Positions 27,604 to 36,193 of a stretch of 64,000 nt of DNA are shown here, one piece after another. The notes beneath the pieces were generated by a model, which made no database searches, was not told the DNA's origin, and saw only the letters and a program-made list of their open reading frames with translations. The position numbers and the translations under genes were made by a program. Every line of letters starts with the position of its first letter. Within the stretch, counting starts at the first letter, position 1. Source of the stretch: Adhaeribacter arboris (GTDB taxonomy: Bacteria; Bacteroidota; Bacteroidia; Cytophagales; Hymenobacteraceae); the NCBI RefSeq assembly GCF_003023845.1, contig NZ_PYFT01000001.1, positions 6,572,001 through 6,636,000 on the forward strand, written 5' to 3'.

Positions 27604-28812
27604 ATGAAAAACTTCTACTTTATAGGTATACTTATTATTCTGCTATTCTGCCAAAATATACTTTTGGCCCAGAGCCCGGTTTATAATAACCGCATTCTGG
27701 TAGTAGGAGGTGGCGGGGCTCGGGGCGCTTGGGGAGCAGGTTTTGCAAAACATCTTACGGAGAAATACAAAGGTTCCTACAAAACGGTTTATGGTACCAG
27801 TACGGGCAGTTTAATGGCGCCTTTAATTGTTTTAAATGACTTTGTGACCTTAAAAACCGCTTATACTTCAGTTACGCAACGCTCTATTTTTAACGTAAAT
27901 CCCTTTAATCGAAAAACCGGCGAACTAAAAAAAGTACCGGCTTTTTTTCGCTTGTTAATAGGCAAAAAAACGTTTGGCGAGAGTAAAAACCTGCGAAAAT
28001 TAATAGACCAGTTTGTAAGCCTGCCACAGTACCAACAAATTAGAAACTCACCGGACAGCTTGCACTTTACAGTTACTGTAGTGGATCTAAAAACGGGAAA
28101 GCCGGACTATAAATCATCAAATAAAATTGCCGATTTTGAGCAAATGAAAAACTGGATGTGGGCTTCCGGCAACGAACCTTTATTTATGTCTTACTACCCC
28201 AAAAAGGGACCTCAAGCCTATGTGGATGGCGGAGTATTAGAGAATGTGCCATTGAAAGAAGCCCTACGATTCGCTATAAAAAATGCTAATATTCAGGATA
28301 TTGACGTTATTATTAATAAACCAATTCATCCTTTAGTAGATACTACTTTTCGGAAACGCGGCATTTTGCAAGGCTTAACCCGATTGATTGACTTATGGTC
28401 GATCGAGATTCGGGACGATGACACGCTCATTCCGCAGCTAGTAGCTTTGGCGGTAAATAATCAACTGACCAGGCAACTGGTAGCTGCCGTACATAAAACT
28501 AACGGGGAAACTATTTCATTATCTAAGCCAGATAGTATAAACATTCATTTGTATTATTTTCCACCGGAATTATTTACTAAACTCAATCAGAAAGAGTTAT
28601 TACTAGATAAAAAAAGAATGACCGAAATGTGGGAGGCCGGAGAAGCTGGTAAAGAAGACCCCAACCCTAAATTTGACATTAGCTCCCTCATTAATCCTCA
28701 AATTTTAAATTCTACTTCCCACTTGATGAACCTGAGAGCCAGCGAAAAAGCAGATCAACCCATTACCATTCCGAAGGCTTTGTTAGAAAATTTTCTGAAT
28801 GGCTTGAAATAA
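27604..28812 (+). CDS. Patatin-like phospholipase family protein
   Basis: 402 aa with an N-terminal signal peptide (residues about 1-22). The oxyanion motif is GGGGARGAWGAG, the nucleophile motif GTSTGS (GxSxG), and the catalytic Asp lies in YVDGGVLENVPL. All catalytic features of the Ser-Asp dyad lipases are thus complete. It is exported, so likely acts on lipids in the periplasm or outside. Substrate unknown. The C-terminal 100 residues have no clear domain. Confidence 0.92.
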   Translation: MKNFYFIGILIILLFCQNILLAQSPVYNNRILVVGGGGARGAWGAGFAKHLTEKYKGSYKTVYGTSTGSLMAPLIVLNDFVTLKTAYTSVTQRSIFNVNPFNRKTGELKKVPAFFRLLIGKKTFGESKNLRKLIDQFVSLPQYQQIRNSPDSLHFTVTVVDLKTGKPDYKSSNKIADFEQMKNWMWASGNEPLFMSYYPKKGPQAYVDGGVLENVPLKEALRFAIKNANIQDIDVIINKPIHPLVDTTFRKRGILQGLTRLIDLWSIEIRDDDTLIPQLVALAVNNQLTRQLVAAVHKTNGETISLSKPDSINIHLYYFPPELFTKLNQKELLLDKKRMTEMWEAGEAGKEDPNPKFDISSLINPQILNSTSHLMNLRASEKADQPITIPKALLENFLNGLK

Positions 28813-29068
28813 ACTTAAAGAGGTAACAGAACAACTGGAAACTGCCAAAATTACGAAAGTAACCTACTAAACCGTTACGAATAAATAAGTTGCCGACGTT
28901 CTCATGCCACCGCAAAGCAAACCAAAAGGTGGGAGGCTACGGCCCGAAAGAGGTTGCGGCTTCCGGGCCGGCCATTGGGAAGGAAAAGGAGCAGGAGAGA
29001 GTTTACCTGCTGAGAGGGAAAACAGGTTATCTAGAGTTATTTGATATGGTAATTAACTCATCTGCGAT

Positions 29069-29872
29069 TCAGATGAGTTTATGGTTGAAGGCGAATTGGA
29101 TGAGGCTGCCTGTGTTTGGTACATTGGTTTTTTCAATTATTTTCTGGCGGTGCGTATTAACCGTATGAAAACTGATGCTGAGCATATCCGCAATAATTTT
29201 GCTGCTGTAGCCATCGGCAATTAACTTGAGTACCTCTTTTTCGCGCTTGCTTAGTAAAGCTTCGAACGGTGATGATTCTTCGGTGGAGGTAGAAGTACAC
29301 ACCAGGCAAGTTTCGTTTTGCGGCGATATTACGGAAGCAGTTAAGCCTTCGGTTTTTTTCCAGTCGGTAATGTCGGTGCAAACACCCAGCAAATATCTGA
29401 CACTGCCTTGGTTGTCGGTTTGCAAAATAGTGTTTTGTTCCAGCAGGCGGGCGTACGTTCCATTGGCTTTTTGTAGCCGGTAATCGCAGTTAAAGCGATA
29501 TTCCTGGCGATCATTGGTAGGTAGAGCGAGTAAAAATTCCCAGACTTGGCGCATGAGCTTCCATAAATGAGTCGCATCTTCCGGATGAACCCGGTCTTTG
29601 GCAAACTTCATTCCTCCCTGCATCCATTCTTTGGGCTCATAACCAAGCAGCCTTTGAATATTACTGCTCACGAAAACATACTTTTTCGTGCGTAAATCAA
29701 AAACCCAGGTAATACACGGGCTAATAGTCAGAGTCGGGGTATTGGGAACCAGATGCTGAAAGCTGGTTTCATCCAGATCGGGGGAGTAAGGCTGGTTTTG
29801 CCATAATTGCACTAATTCTCCGTAGGACTTACCCGGAGAGCGACGGCTCATGGAGGTTTCTGATTTTTTCAT
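29069..29872 (-). CDS. PAS domain-containing LuxR-family transcriptional regulator
   Basis: 267 aa, no membrane segment. A PAS-fold domain spans about 45-180 (WVFDLRTKKYVFVSSNIQRLLGYEP, YRLQKANGTYARLLEQNTIL). The C-terminal LuxR HTH is clear: LLSKREKEVLKLIADGYSSK and MLSISFHTVNTHRQKI. As a one-component regulator it would sense a ligand or redox state through PAS and bind DNA directly. Target genes unknown. It is oriented against the patatin gene. Confidence 0.9.
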   Translation of the reverse strand: MKKSETSMSRRSPGKSYGELVQLWQNQPYSPDLDETSFQHLVPNTPTLTISPCITWVFDLRTKKYVFVSSNIQRLLGYEPKEWMQGGMKFAKDRVHPEDATHLWKLMRQVWEFLLALPTNDRQEYRFNCDYRLQKANGTYARLLEQNTILQTDNQGSVRYLLGVCTDITDWKKTEGLTASVISPQNETCLVCTSTSTEESSPFEALLSKREKEVLKLIADGYSSKIIADMLSISFHTVNTHRQKIIEKTNVPNTGSLIQFAFNHKLI

Positions 29873-30172
29873 GTCATAAAATCATTTAAAAGAACAAACC
29901 TGACTGTTTGGTACTGTTTCGCCGGACAGAACAAAGCTCTTTTTTTATTGATGACCGAACAAGGGGAAGGTTAACATGCCAAACCCGTGATTTTTAATAA
30001 TATTTAGCTAGTTTACGGGTTAAAGAGGATGATTATCAGGAAGTTTAATGGGAAAAATCACCTATTTTTAAGTAAAAGATTAGTTTAAATTAGCGGCGGG
30101 TTAAGTACCTGTCTTTCCGGTACTTGTTGTTTATGTAAGTAAAAGCAGTTTCACCTTAATATTTTAAATGTC
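29873..30172. other. Intergenic region between divergent genes
   Basis: 300 bases. A small hairpin (AAGTACC at 30103-30109, GGTACTT at 30119-30125) is visible about 50 bases upstream of the next gene. Nothing else is recognised. Confidence 0.45.
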
Positions 30173-30598
30173 ATGGCCGAGCAAAACGCAAATCTTTCCG
30201 CTATTACCCAAGGTTGTACCAACTTCCGCAACCATTTACGAGATAAACTAGAACTCGAAAACTTTAATGATTTTATTTTTTCTTATACTTTCCCCATTGA
30301 GGAAATAGAGAATTTACAAGATAAAGCCAGAGCAATGGGTAAAGAGCCGGTTTCGCTGCGGCTTTATTATGGCTGCGACGAAAACGGTAAAAATCATCAA
30401 CTGTATATGGCTTTGTTGGATGCTAATCGGGAAGTTATCGTGGACTCCAGTGAACACAGCCATTCAAAACAAGTTAAGCCTCAATTAACTGATCCCGGTA
30501 ATGTAAGTTTTGTTGTGGCAAGTGTGCCAACCCTCGAAAGAAAATGCCCACCTGGCGGCACCAGCAGCGATCGTTTACTAAATGGCATATTTTCTTAA
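30173..30598 (+). CDS. Hypothetical protein, 141 aa
   Basis: I do not recognise a family. It is soluble with no signal peptide. It starts MAEQNANLSAITQGCTNFRNHL, has a Cys-containing central part (RLYYGCDENGKNHQLYMALLD), and a C-terminal KCPPGGTSSDRLLNG. The reading frame has codon use like its neighbours, and opposite-strand overlap is absent, so it is probably real. It stands alone between the PAS-LuxR gene and the sensor module. Confidence 0.65.
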   Translation: MAEQNANLSAITQGCTNFRNHLRDKLELENFNDFIFSYTFPIEEIENLQDKARAMGKEPVSLRLYYGCDENGKNHQLYMALLDANREVIVDSSEHSHSKQVKPQLTDPGNVSFVVASVPTLERKCPPGGTSSDRLLNGIFS

Positions 30599-30774
30599 TT
30601 TTTTACTCCGGGAAACATTATTTTAAGCGGCTATTTTATTAACCGCTGGTATAAAATTTTACCTTTTTCCGGAGAAAATAACAGCTACACTCTTGCTATC
30701 TGGGCACTTAAACGGCTCAGATAATATTCCTTCCCTCTATCTCCCGAAGTTTTTACGATGCTGTTGGCAGTACT

Positions 30775-31428
30775 ATGATTGATGTTTATTTAAATATCTC
30801 TTTTTTGATTATAATTCTGGGGCTGTTTTTTGTAAAAGCCAGACAGCTTACCCGGGAACAAAAAATTATTGGCTTTATTGTATTGGTAACTCTACCTTTT
30901 GAACTTTACGCCGGGTATTTACAGTCGTTTACCATTAACAATTTGTTTGTTTATCATCTATTAATTCCCATTCAGTATAGCTTTTATGCCTACATCTACT
31001 ACTGCTACTTAGAATCTAAAATAATTAAAAAGTTGATTCTGGTTTCCATTGCGCTGGTGATGGTAGCCGCCGTTGCTTTGGCCTTCACTATTCAGCCGCC
31101 CGATACCTATAACTCCTACGTAATTATTCTTAGTAATTTTTTTATAAGTATTTGGGTGTTAATTTACTACCGGCAACTTTTTGTGCAGCTAAAAATAACC
31201 GATTTAAAAAGCGAGCCTTTATTTTGGATTAGTAACGGCTTATTATTTTTCTCATTGGGCGATTTTTTTGTGGAAGGACTGATGAAAGCCCTCTTAGATC
31301 AATCGTTATGGATGGCGCGCTGGAATTATTATTACATTTATTTACCCTTACTCTGTACCCTGTATATCACTTTTATTATTTCGTTTGTGTGCCGCGATCT
31401 TTTTAAAAAGCCCAATATGAGCTTATAA
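30775..31428 (+). CDS. Seven-helix membrane protein of a two-component module
   Basis: 217 aa, with seven hydrophobic helices (starting about residues 5, 31, 53, 83, 112, 143 and 190) and an N-out short start. There is no recognised domain. Its stop is only two bases before the histidine kinase start, so it is almost certainly in the same operon and may be the sensor or signal partner for that kinase, which itself has only one helix. Function inferred from context only. Confidence 0.7.
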   Translation: MIDVYLNISFLIIILGLFFVKARQLTREQKIIGFIVLVTLPFELYAGYLQSFTINNLFVYHLLIPIQYSFYAYIYYCYLESKIIKKLILVSIALVMVAAVALAFTIQPPDTYNSYVIILSNFFISIWVLIYYRQLFVQLKITDLKSEPLFWISNGLLFFSLGDFFVEGLMKALLDQSLWMARWNYYYIYLPLLCTLYITFIISFVCRDLFKKPNMSL

Positions 31429-31430
31429 CC

Positions 31431-32222
31431 ATGGACGAAGTATCTATAATTGTTATATGTGGTACTATCATTTTTCTGCTGACAGCAGGTTTTATTATAT
31501 CTTTATTTTATTCGTACAAGCAACGGCTAGTTGCTTACTTGAGAGAGAAAGAAGAACTTAAAATTATTTTTCAGAATGAAAAACTCAAAGCCCAACTGGA
31601 AATGCAGGAACAAACCTTTCTTAGTATTTCCCAGGAAATTCACGACAATATCGGCCAGATACTTTCTCTTACCCGGCTTAACATCAGTACGATTAAACCG
31701 GATGATTACGCGGCAACCGAACATAAAATTATTACCAGTAAAGAGCTCTTAGATCAGGCCATTGAAGACCTGCGCGATCTGTCTAAAAGATTAAATACGC
31801 AATTTGTTACGCAACAGAGTTTATCGGCTTCGTTGCAGTTTCAATTAAATTTAATTCAGAAAGCCGGTTATCATACCACCACGCTGGAGGTACACGGCGA
31901 AGAAGAAGTTACCTTAGACCCCGAAAAAAAATTAATTATTTTCCGGATTGCGCAAGAAACCTTTAATAATATTCTGAAACATGCCGAGGCCAAACATATT
32001 TCGGTAGTATTAGTTTACCTGCCGGATAAAACTATTCTGAGCATTAAAGACGATGGCCACGGTTTTGAAGTCGCGGATAAGGTAGATGCTCAAGTTCCGG
32101 TGAAGGGTATCGGCACGTATAACATGTATTATCGGGCGCGCCTGATAGGGGCGGAGTTCAGTTTGCAAAGCCAACCCGGCGAAGGCACTTTGGCGCATCT
32201 GGTTTTACCTGCCACCTCTTAA
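31431..32222 (+). CDS. Sensor histidine kinase, NarL/DesK type (HisKA_3)
   Basis: 263 aa. One N-terminal helix (about 5-28), a coiled-coil linker, then the dimerisation block QEIHDNIGQILSLTRLN with phospho-acceptor H71. The ATPase domain shows the N box ETFNNILKHAEAKHISVV, G1 DDGHGFE and G2 GIGTYNMYYRARLIG, GEGT. There is almost no extracellular sensor part, so the 7-helix protein upstream may provide it. It phosphorylates the response regulator encoded 11 bases downstream. Confidence 0.93.
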   Translation: MDEVSIIVICGTIIFLLTAGFIISLFYSYKQRLVAYLREKEELKIIFQNEKLKAQLEMQEQTFLSISQEIHDNIGQILSLTRLNISTIKPDDYAATEHKIITSKELLDQAIEDLRDLSKRLNTQFVTQQSLSASLQFQLNLIQKAGYHTTTLEVHGEEEVTLDPEKKLIIFRIAQETFNNILKHAEAKHISVVLVYLPDKTILSIKDDGHGFEVADKVDAQVPVKGIGTYNMYYRARLIGAEFSLQSQPGEGTLAHLVLPATS

Positions 32223-32232
32223 ACCCACTTGT

Positions 32233-32883
32233 ATGCAAACCAGCAAAGACAAAAAAGTTGTTTTGGTAGATGATCATAAACTGTTCCGGAAAGGAATGGT
32301 AGAATTAGTGAATGGATTTACGGGCTACTCGGTAGTGTGGGAAGCAGAGAATGGGCGAGATTTTATTCAGAAATTGGTGCCCCAGGATCTGCCCGATGTG
32401 GTACTATTAGATATTAGCATGCCGGTAATGGATGGTTTCGAAACCGCGCAATGGATGGAGCAGCGCTACCCGGAAGTAAAACTGCTAGCTTTATCCATGC
32501 ACAACGATAACGAAACCATCAAGAAAATGCTTAAGTCGGGCGTAAACGGGTACGTTCTGAAAAATGCTGATCCGGCCGAACTTCGACTAGCGCTGCAAAC
32601 CTTGGAAGAAGAAGGCTCTTACTATTCTACCCGCGTGGCCTCTATTTTAATTGAAGACTTGCATAAACCCAAAAAAGTTAAAGTAGAACTCACCGAACGG
32701 GAAACTGAATTTTTGAAACTAGCTTGTACCGAACTGTGCTATAAAGCTTTTGCTCCCATTTTAAAAGTGCATCCAAGAGTAGTAGAAGGAATTCGGGAAG
32801 GATTATTTAAAAAACTGCAAGTAGAATCCAGGGTAGGATTGGTACTTTACGCGATTAAACACAGCATTTTTAAAGTAGAATAA
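32233..32883 (+). CDS. Response regulator, NarL/LuxR type
   Basis: 216 aa. Receiver domain: acidic pocket VDDHKLFR, phospho-acceptor D60 in VVLLDISMPVMDG, Ser in LLALSMHND, Lys in VLKNADP. The C-terminal HTH starts LTERETEFLKLACTE and is LuxR-like, although the recognition helix region (LCYKAFAPILKVHPRVVEGIREGLF) departs from the usual consensus. It completes the 7TM-kinase-regulator operon. Confidence 0.92.
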   Translation: MQTSKDKKVVLVDDHKLFRKGMVELVNGFTGYSVVWEAENGRDFIQKLVPQDLPDVVLLDISMPVMDGFETAQWMEQRYPEVKLLALSMHNDNETIKKMLKSGVNGYVLKNADPAELRLALQTLEEEGSYYSTRVASILIEDLHKPKKVKVELTERETEFLKLACTELCYKAFAPILKVHPRVVEGIREGLFKKLQVESRVGLVLYAIKHSIFKVE

Positions 32884-33273
32884 GCAATACTACTTAGAAA
32901 TTAAGAAATCGTAACTGAAACAATTAATAGCTTATTGCGTGAAGGCTTGAAAAGCCTCCATTTAACGGTGCTAATGCGATGGAACCGTACCCTGTATGCC
33001 TCGTGGCCGGCGGGCCTCGTTTGGCTCTTCCGGGCGGGAACGTGCGCAGCACGCTCCTACACGTCGGAATGCTAAAGCACCAGAACCTTAGAAGGCCCTC
33101 CACCGCCAAACTGGTGTCAACTTTTCTTAGCTACTAATTCTAATTAGTTTAAATTTTCTGTTTGTTTCTATTTGGTATTATAATCTTTAAGAATCCATTC
33201 TTTTACCACTTGCCAGATTTCTGCATTCCGACACAAACCCTTAGTTGAAAGAACCTCACTTAATATTCTGTGA
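32884..33273. other. Intergenic region containing dispersed repeat copy A
   Basis: 390 bases between convergent genes. Most of it (about 32925-33145) is a copy of a repeat also found at 38145-38375. No gene and no clean intrinsic terminator. Confidence 0.7.
32925..33145 (+). repeat. Dispersed intergenic repeat, copy A
   Basis: It shares with 38145-38375 several near-identical blocks in the same order. Examples are TTGCGTGAAG-like at the left, GGCCGGCGGGCCTCG then TTGGCTCTTCCGG in the middle, and CCTCCAC(C/A)GCCAAACTG, then TTCTT(A/G)GCTAC at the right. The GC-rich centre is unlike the AT-rich surroundings. No transposase or coding capacity is visible. Confidence 0.8.
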
Positions 33274-34293
33274 TCAGGGGTTGGGTATGCCTAGACTAGG
33301 CAGCACGTATTTTACGGTGAGACCTACATCAATTCTTTTCGCAAAATCTTTGGTTGCCGAAATTTTATTGGTCAAATCACTGGACTCAATAAATAACCCC
33401 CCGGCTACTTTGCTCTTCGGAAATAAATAAAAACCCAGACCGGCTTTGTAAACGGAATATTTATTCATTCGTTTCAGCCGGCCGTACCCGTGTAAGGCAA
33501 AGTTAATTTCGGAAGCCGGGGTAATGTAATGTACGGCATCTAAGCTGTAGGTATGCACCATTTTGGTAAGGTAGCTACCCGAAAAAGCATCTACTTCTTC
33601 TTCAAAAATACGGGTAGTTTGGCCGGTTCTTGGATCAGTTATAATGGTTTGTTGTTTAAATTTTATTGGAGTAAGTTCATCGATATTATTTACCCGGCCC
33701 ACATCCCAGGAAGCACCCAAAGAAGTAGCTCCACCAATGAGCACGGTATAAGCCAGCTGGGTAGAATAGTCCCTGAATTTTTCCTGAAATAATTGCTCAT
33801 CAAAGACCCGGGAAGCATCGAACAAAGTATAATTGGCTACTTGCCCACCTACCCTTAGGGTTAGCCAATCTTCGATGGCTATTTGCCGGACGCCGTGCAA
33901 TACGGGTTCACCGGTTTTACCAATGGCTGGAAAAAGCAGCGAGCGTTGACCGGCGAATAAACTAGCCGAGGTACCGGGAGTAAAACTACCGTAACTAAAT
34001 AAATTACTTAAACCACCGGCCGCCGAACCAGCCACCGAAATACCCCAAAAAAAACGATTACGCTTAAGGGGAGCGGTAAAATTCTCCTGCGAAGCCGAAC
34101 GAGAATAAAAATACTGAAAGCGAATACTGCTGTTCTCGGTATTCACCCCAAAATAACCTAAGGGCGCCAGTATGGAAGTTCTACCTTCCCCATCTTCAAA
34201 AATAGGCTTAAATATCTGAGCCTGGCTCGTAAAAGGGATAAAGACGGTGACTAGCAAAGCACCTAAACAACTAGGGTAAAATTTTTTTATCAT
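33274..34293 (-). CDS. Predicted secreted or outer-membrane beta-barrel protein
   Basis: 339 aa with a signal peptide (about 1-25, ending SQAQ). The mature part has alternating hydrophobic strands and ends in VDVGLTVKYVLPSLG, which fits a small beta-barrel. No family is recognised. It is the last gene of the protease-emfourin-nuclease cluster on the minus strand, with only five bases between it and the 97-aa gene upstream. Confidence 0.65.
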   Translation of the reverse strand: MIKKFYPSCLGALLVTVFIPFTSQAQIFKPIFEDGEGRTSILAPLGYFGVNTENSSIRFQYFYSRSASQENFTAPLKRNRFFWGISVAGSAAGGLSNLFSYGSFTPGTSASLFAGQRSLLFPAIGKTGEPVLHGVRQIAIEDWLTLRVGGQVANYTLFDASRVFDEQLFQEKFRDYSTQLAYTVLIGGATSLGASWDVGRVNNIDELTPIKFKQQTIITDPRTGQTTRIFEEEVDAFSGSYLTKMVHTYSLDAVHYITPASEINFALHGYGRLKRMNKYSVYKAGLGFYLFPKSKVAGGLFIESSDLTNKISATKDFAKRIDVGLTVKYVLPSLGIPNP

Positions 34294-34298
34294 AAAAT

Positions 34299-34592
34299 TT
34301 AAAATTTTATCGATCCTCTAACTGCCGAATAGCCTTTTTCAATCATTCCACGGATGGGTTCTGGGGTAATGTCTTTATCGTCGAGCGAAATTTTTAAACT
34401 CCAGGTAGTTTTATTCCAACCGGTACAATGCACGTAATAATCCAGTTCGCCATCAATGGGGAAATCATTAATAGCAATGCGGTACACGTTATCCAAAGTG
34501 CGGGTGAGGGCAATTACGTAACCTTCTAGTTTAAATAACTGCAGGGTGGCTTCGGTACTTAATTCTACGGCTACTTTATACGTTTTGGCCAT
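34299..34592 (-). CDS. Hypothetical protein, 97 aa, linked to nuclease gene
   Basis: Small soluble protein without signal peptide, mainly predicted beta structure (MAKTYKVAVELSTEATLQLF, LDYYVHCTGWNKTTWSLKI). No family recognised. It sits 66 bases downstream of the nuclease gene and five bases before the barrel gene. As in many toxin cassettes it could be an accessory or immunity protein, but nothing in the sequence proves this. Confidence 0.6.
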   Translation of the reverse strand: MAKTYKVAVELSTEATLQLFKLEGYVIALTRTLDNVYRIAINDFPIDGELDYYVHCTGWNKTTWSLKISLDDKDITPEPIRGMIEKGYSAVRGSIKF

Positions 34593-34658
34593 TGTTTAAC
34601 GGGGTTTATCGTTTCTTATTGCTTCTCTAAATCCATCCGAAATAGTCCATTTCAAAAT

Positions 34659-35606
34659 TTAAATGACTAAGTTCGGAATGCGGTAACCTAATTCGGCAAT
34701 TGCTTCAGGAGTAGCGAGGCGGGCATTTAGGTCTACTTCTTCCAGCACTAATTTAGTAGGCCGGTCATCCTGGTAAATGTCCTGCGCGGCGGGTAGGATT
34801 AATTTTGTTAGCTCCTCAATAGTGCCAATATTTACCTGGTAAGTTTCGGCATCTTCAAATTCCATAAACCGTTCCGTAGCTAAAACCTTTATTTTTACAG
34901 TTTTTGGTTTTACAATTTTAGCTTTCCGGAGTAATTGTTCTTGTCCCATTAAAAAGCCTACGCGGTATAATTTTTCTTCGTCTTTGGTAAACACCACTAC
35001 TTTCCAGAACAAAGTCGGCAATTGTAGAGCTTTGCCCAGTACTTTGGTTACAAATACGGGATCAGAAGGGCAAAGTACCGGCCCGGTAAAAACCGAAATC
35101 CGTAAATTATTCGGTACACTTTCGGTGTGCAGAATGTAATTTTCTAGATCGGCCCAAATTTGTTGGTTCAGTTCGGCGCGTTGCGGTACGGCGTTGGTAA
35201 AATAGAAAGTAGTATCAGCGGCGGCCCGAGCCTCTAAAACTGTTTGACCCCATTGTACATCTTCGCGTTTGGCCATGTGGCCTTTATCAAAATCACTTTT
35301 GCGGGCTTTGTACAATTCCTCGCCCCATTGGTGTACAGCACTAATCCGACTGTCTTTGCGCCAATTATCGGTACGGGAAACTTTTTTAAACAAGCGACCA
35401 TCAATGTTCGCGGCCACAAAATACGGGAAGCCCCGCGATTGACTTAATGCCAGACTGTAATTGATATAGTGCGCCAGGTTATTCGGGCTGCCTTCTACGG
35501 GAGCTAAATCGGCTTGTTGCTCGGCTTGTAACAAGGGCAACGAAACGGGTAAGGCCGAATGAATAAAAGACGTTGAATAACCTCCGTAGTTTTTGAAATT
35601 TGCCAT
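34659..35606 (-). CDS. DNA/RNA non-specific endonuclease (NUC family)
   Basis: 315 aa. The active-site motif is FDKGHMAKREDVQWG with the general base H110 (a DKGH variant of DRGH). The magnesium-binding Asn is likely in FTNAVPQRAELNQ. This is the beta-beta-alpha-metal fold of Serratia nuclease and mitochondrial EndoG. Unlike secreted relatives it has no N-terminal signal peptide, so it would act inside the cell or be exported by another route. It follows the emfourin gene by 41 bases. Confidence 0.9.
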   Translation of the reverse strand: MANFKNYGGYSTSFIHSALPVSLPLLQAEQQADLAPVEGSPNNLAHYINYSLALSQSRGFPYFVAANIDGRLFKKVSRTDNWRKDSRISAVHQWGEELYKARKSDFDKGHMAKREDVQWGQTVLEARAAADTTFYFTNAVPQRAELNQQIWADLENYILHTESVPNNLRISVFTGPVLCPSDPVFVTKVLGKALQLPTLFWKVVVFTKDEEKLYRVGFLMGQEQLLRKAKIVKPKTVKIKVLATERFMEFEDAETYQVNIGTIEELTKLILPAAQDIYQDDRPTKLVLEEVDLNARLATPEAIAELGYRIPNLVI

Positions 35607-35647
35607 AAAATATGCTTTCGCTCTGCCCGAAGATTATCTTTTTAACC

Positions 35648-35962
35648 TTAAGAGCGCGTTTCTTTTTGCTTTTGGTTTAAGTAGTTTAATAAATTATGGA
35701 GTTGAGGATTGCCGGACGCATCGTGAAATTGAATCCAGTGCTGCTGATTTTGGTCTTCTACCCGAATAGTATATTTTTTCTGGTCGGCACCGTGGTTAAC
35801 TTCCGGCTCCAGGTTGGGTAAATCAAAAAATTGGGCTTCGTGGATTAGTTGGTGCAGATGGTTGGCTTCGTCGGGTGACAGCACTTCGCTGTTTAATTCC
35901 AGCGGCTTATTTAATCCCGGAAAAAAACCAAATCCACCTTCGGGTTTAAAATATACTTTCAT
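35648..35962 (-). CDS. Emfourin-like protealysin inhibitor
   Basis: 104 aa, small and soluble. It resembles emfourin (protealysin inhibitor) by size, by its MKVYFKPEGGF start and LSPDEANHLHQLIHEAQFFDLP, the VNHGADQKKYTIRVE core and a final helix NLLNYLNQKQKE. It also lies directly downstream of the M4 protease gene, as emfourin does in Serratia. It would block its partner protease inside the cell. I rate this from motifs and gene order, without a search. Confidence 0.8.
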   Translation of the reverse strand: MKVYFKPEGGFGFFPGLNKPLELNSEVLSPDEANHLHQLIHEAQFFDLPNLEPEVNHGADQKKYTIRVEDQNQQHWIQFHDASGNPQLHNLLNYLNQKQKETRS

Positions 35963-36054
35963 AGTAGATGTAGTTAGGGCAGCTTTTTGCTTTTCTTAAA
36001 GGTACGTTTTTACGGCCGCCTTATCACCAAAAACCCGGGCAAAATTGACGATAA

Positions 36055-36101
36055 TACCCGGTAGTGCCCGCTGTAATTTTACCAGCGGGCACTACCGGGT
36101 A
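36055..36101. promoter_or_regulatory. Perfect 19-bp hairpin between M4 protease and inhibitor genes
   Basis: Arms at 36055-36073 and 36083-36101 are exactly complementary (TACCCGGTAGTGCCCGCTG and its partner), with a nine-base loop. There is no T tract behind either arm, so it is not a standard terminator. It sits between the protease stop (36194) and the inhibitor start (35962) and may lower or protect downstream mRNA. Confidence 0.75.
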
Positions 36102-36193
36102 CAATAAAATACATTTGAACCCCAACAAGTTAAGCTTTAACACACGTAACTACTTATAGTTTAAAAGCACGGATTGTAAAATCTTATGGCGGC

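Noticed and set aside
28890-29168. 92-aa plus-strand ORF
   Set aside because: It runs over a GC-rich intergenic patch and the end of the PAS-LuxR gene; composition and sequence do not look like a protein.
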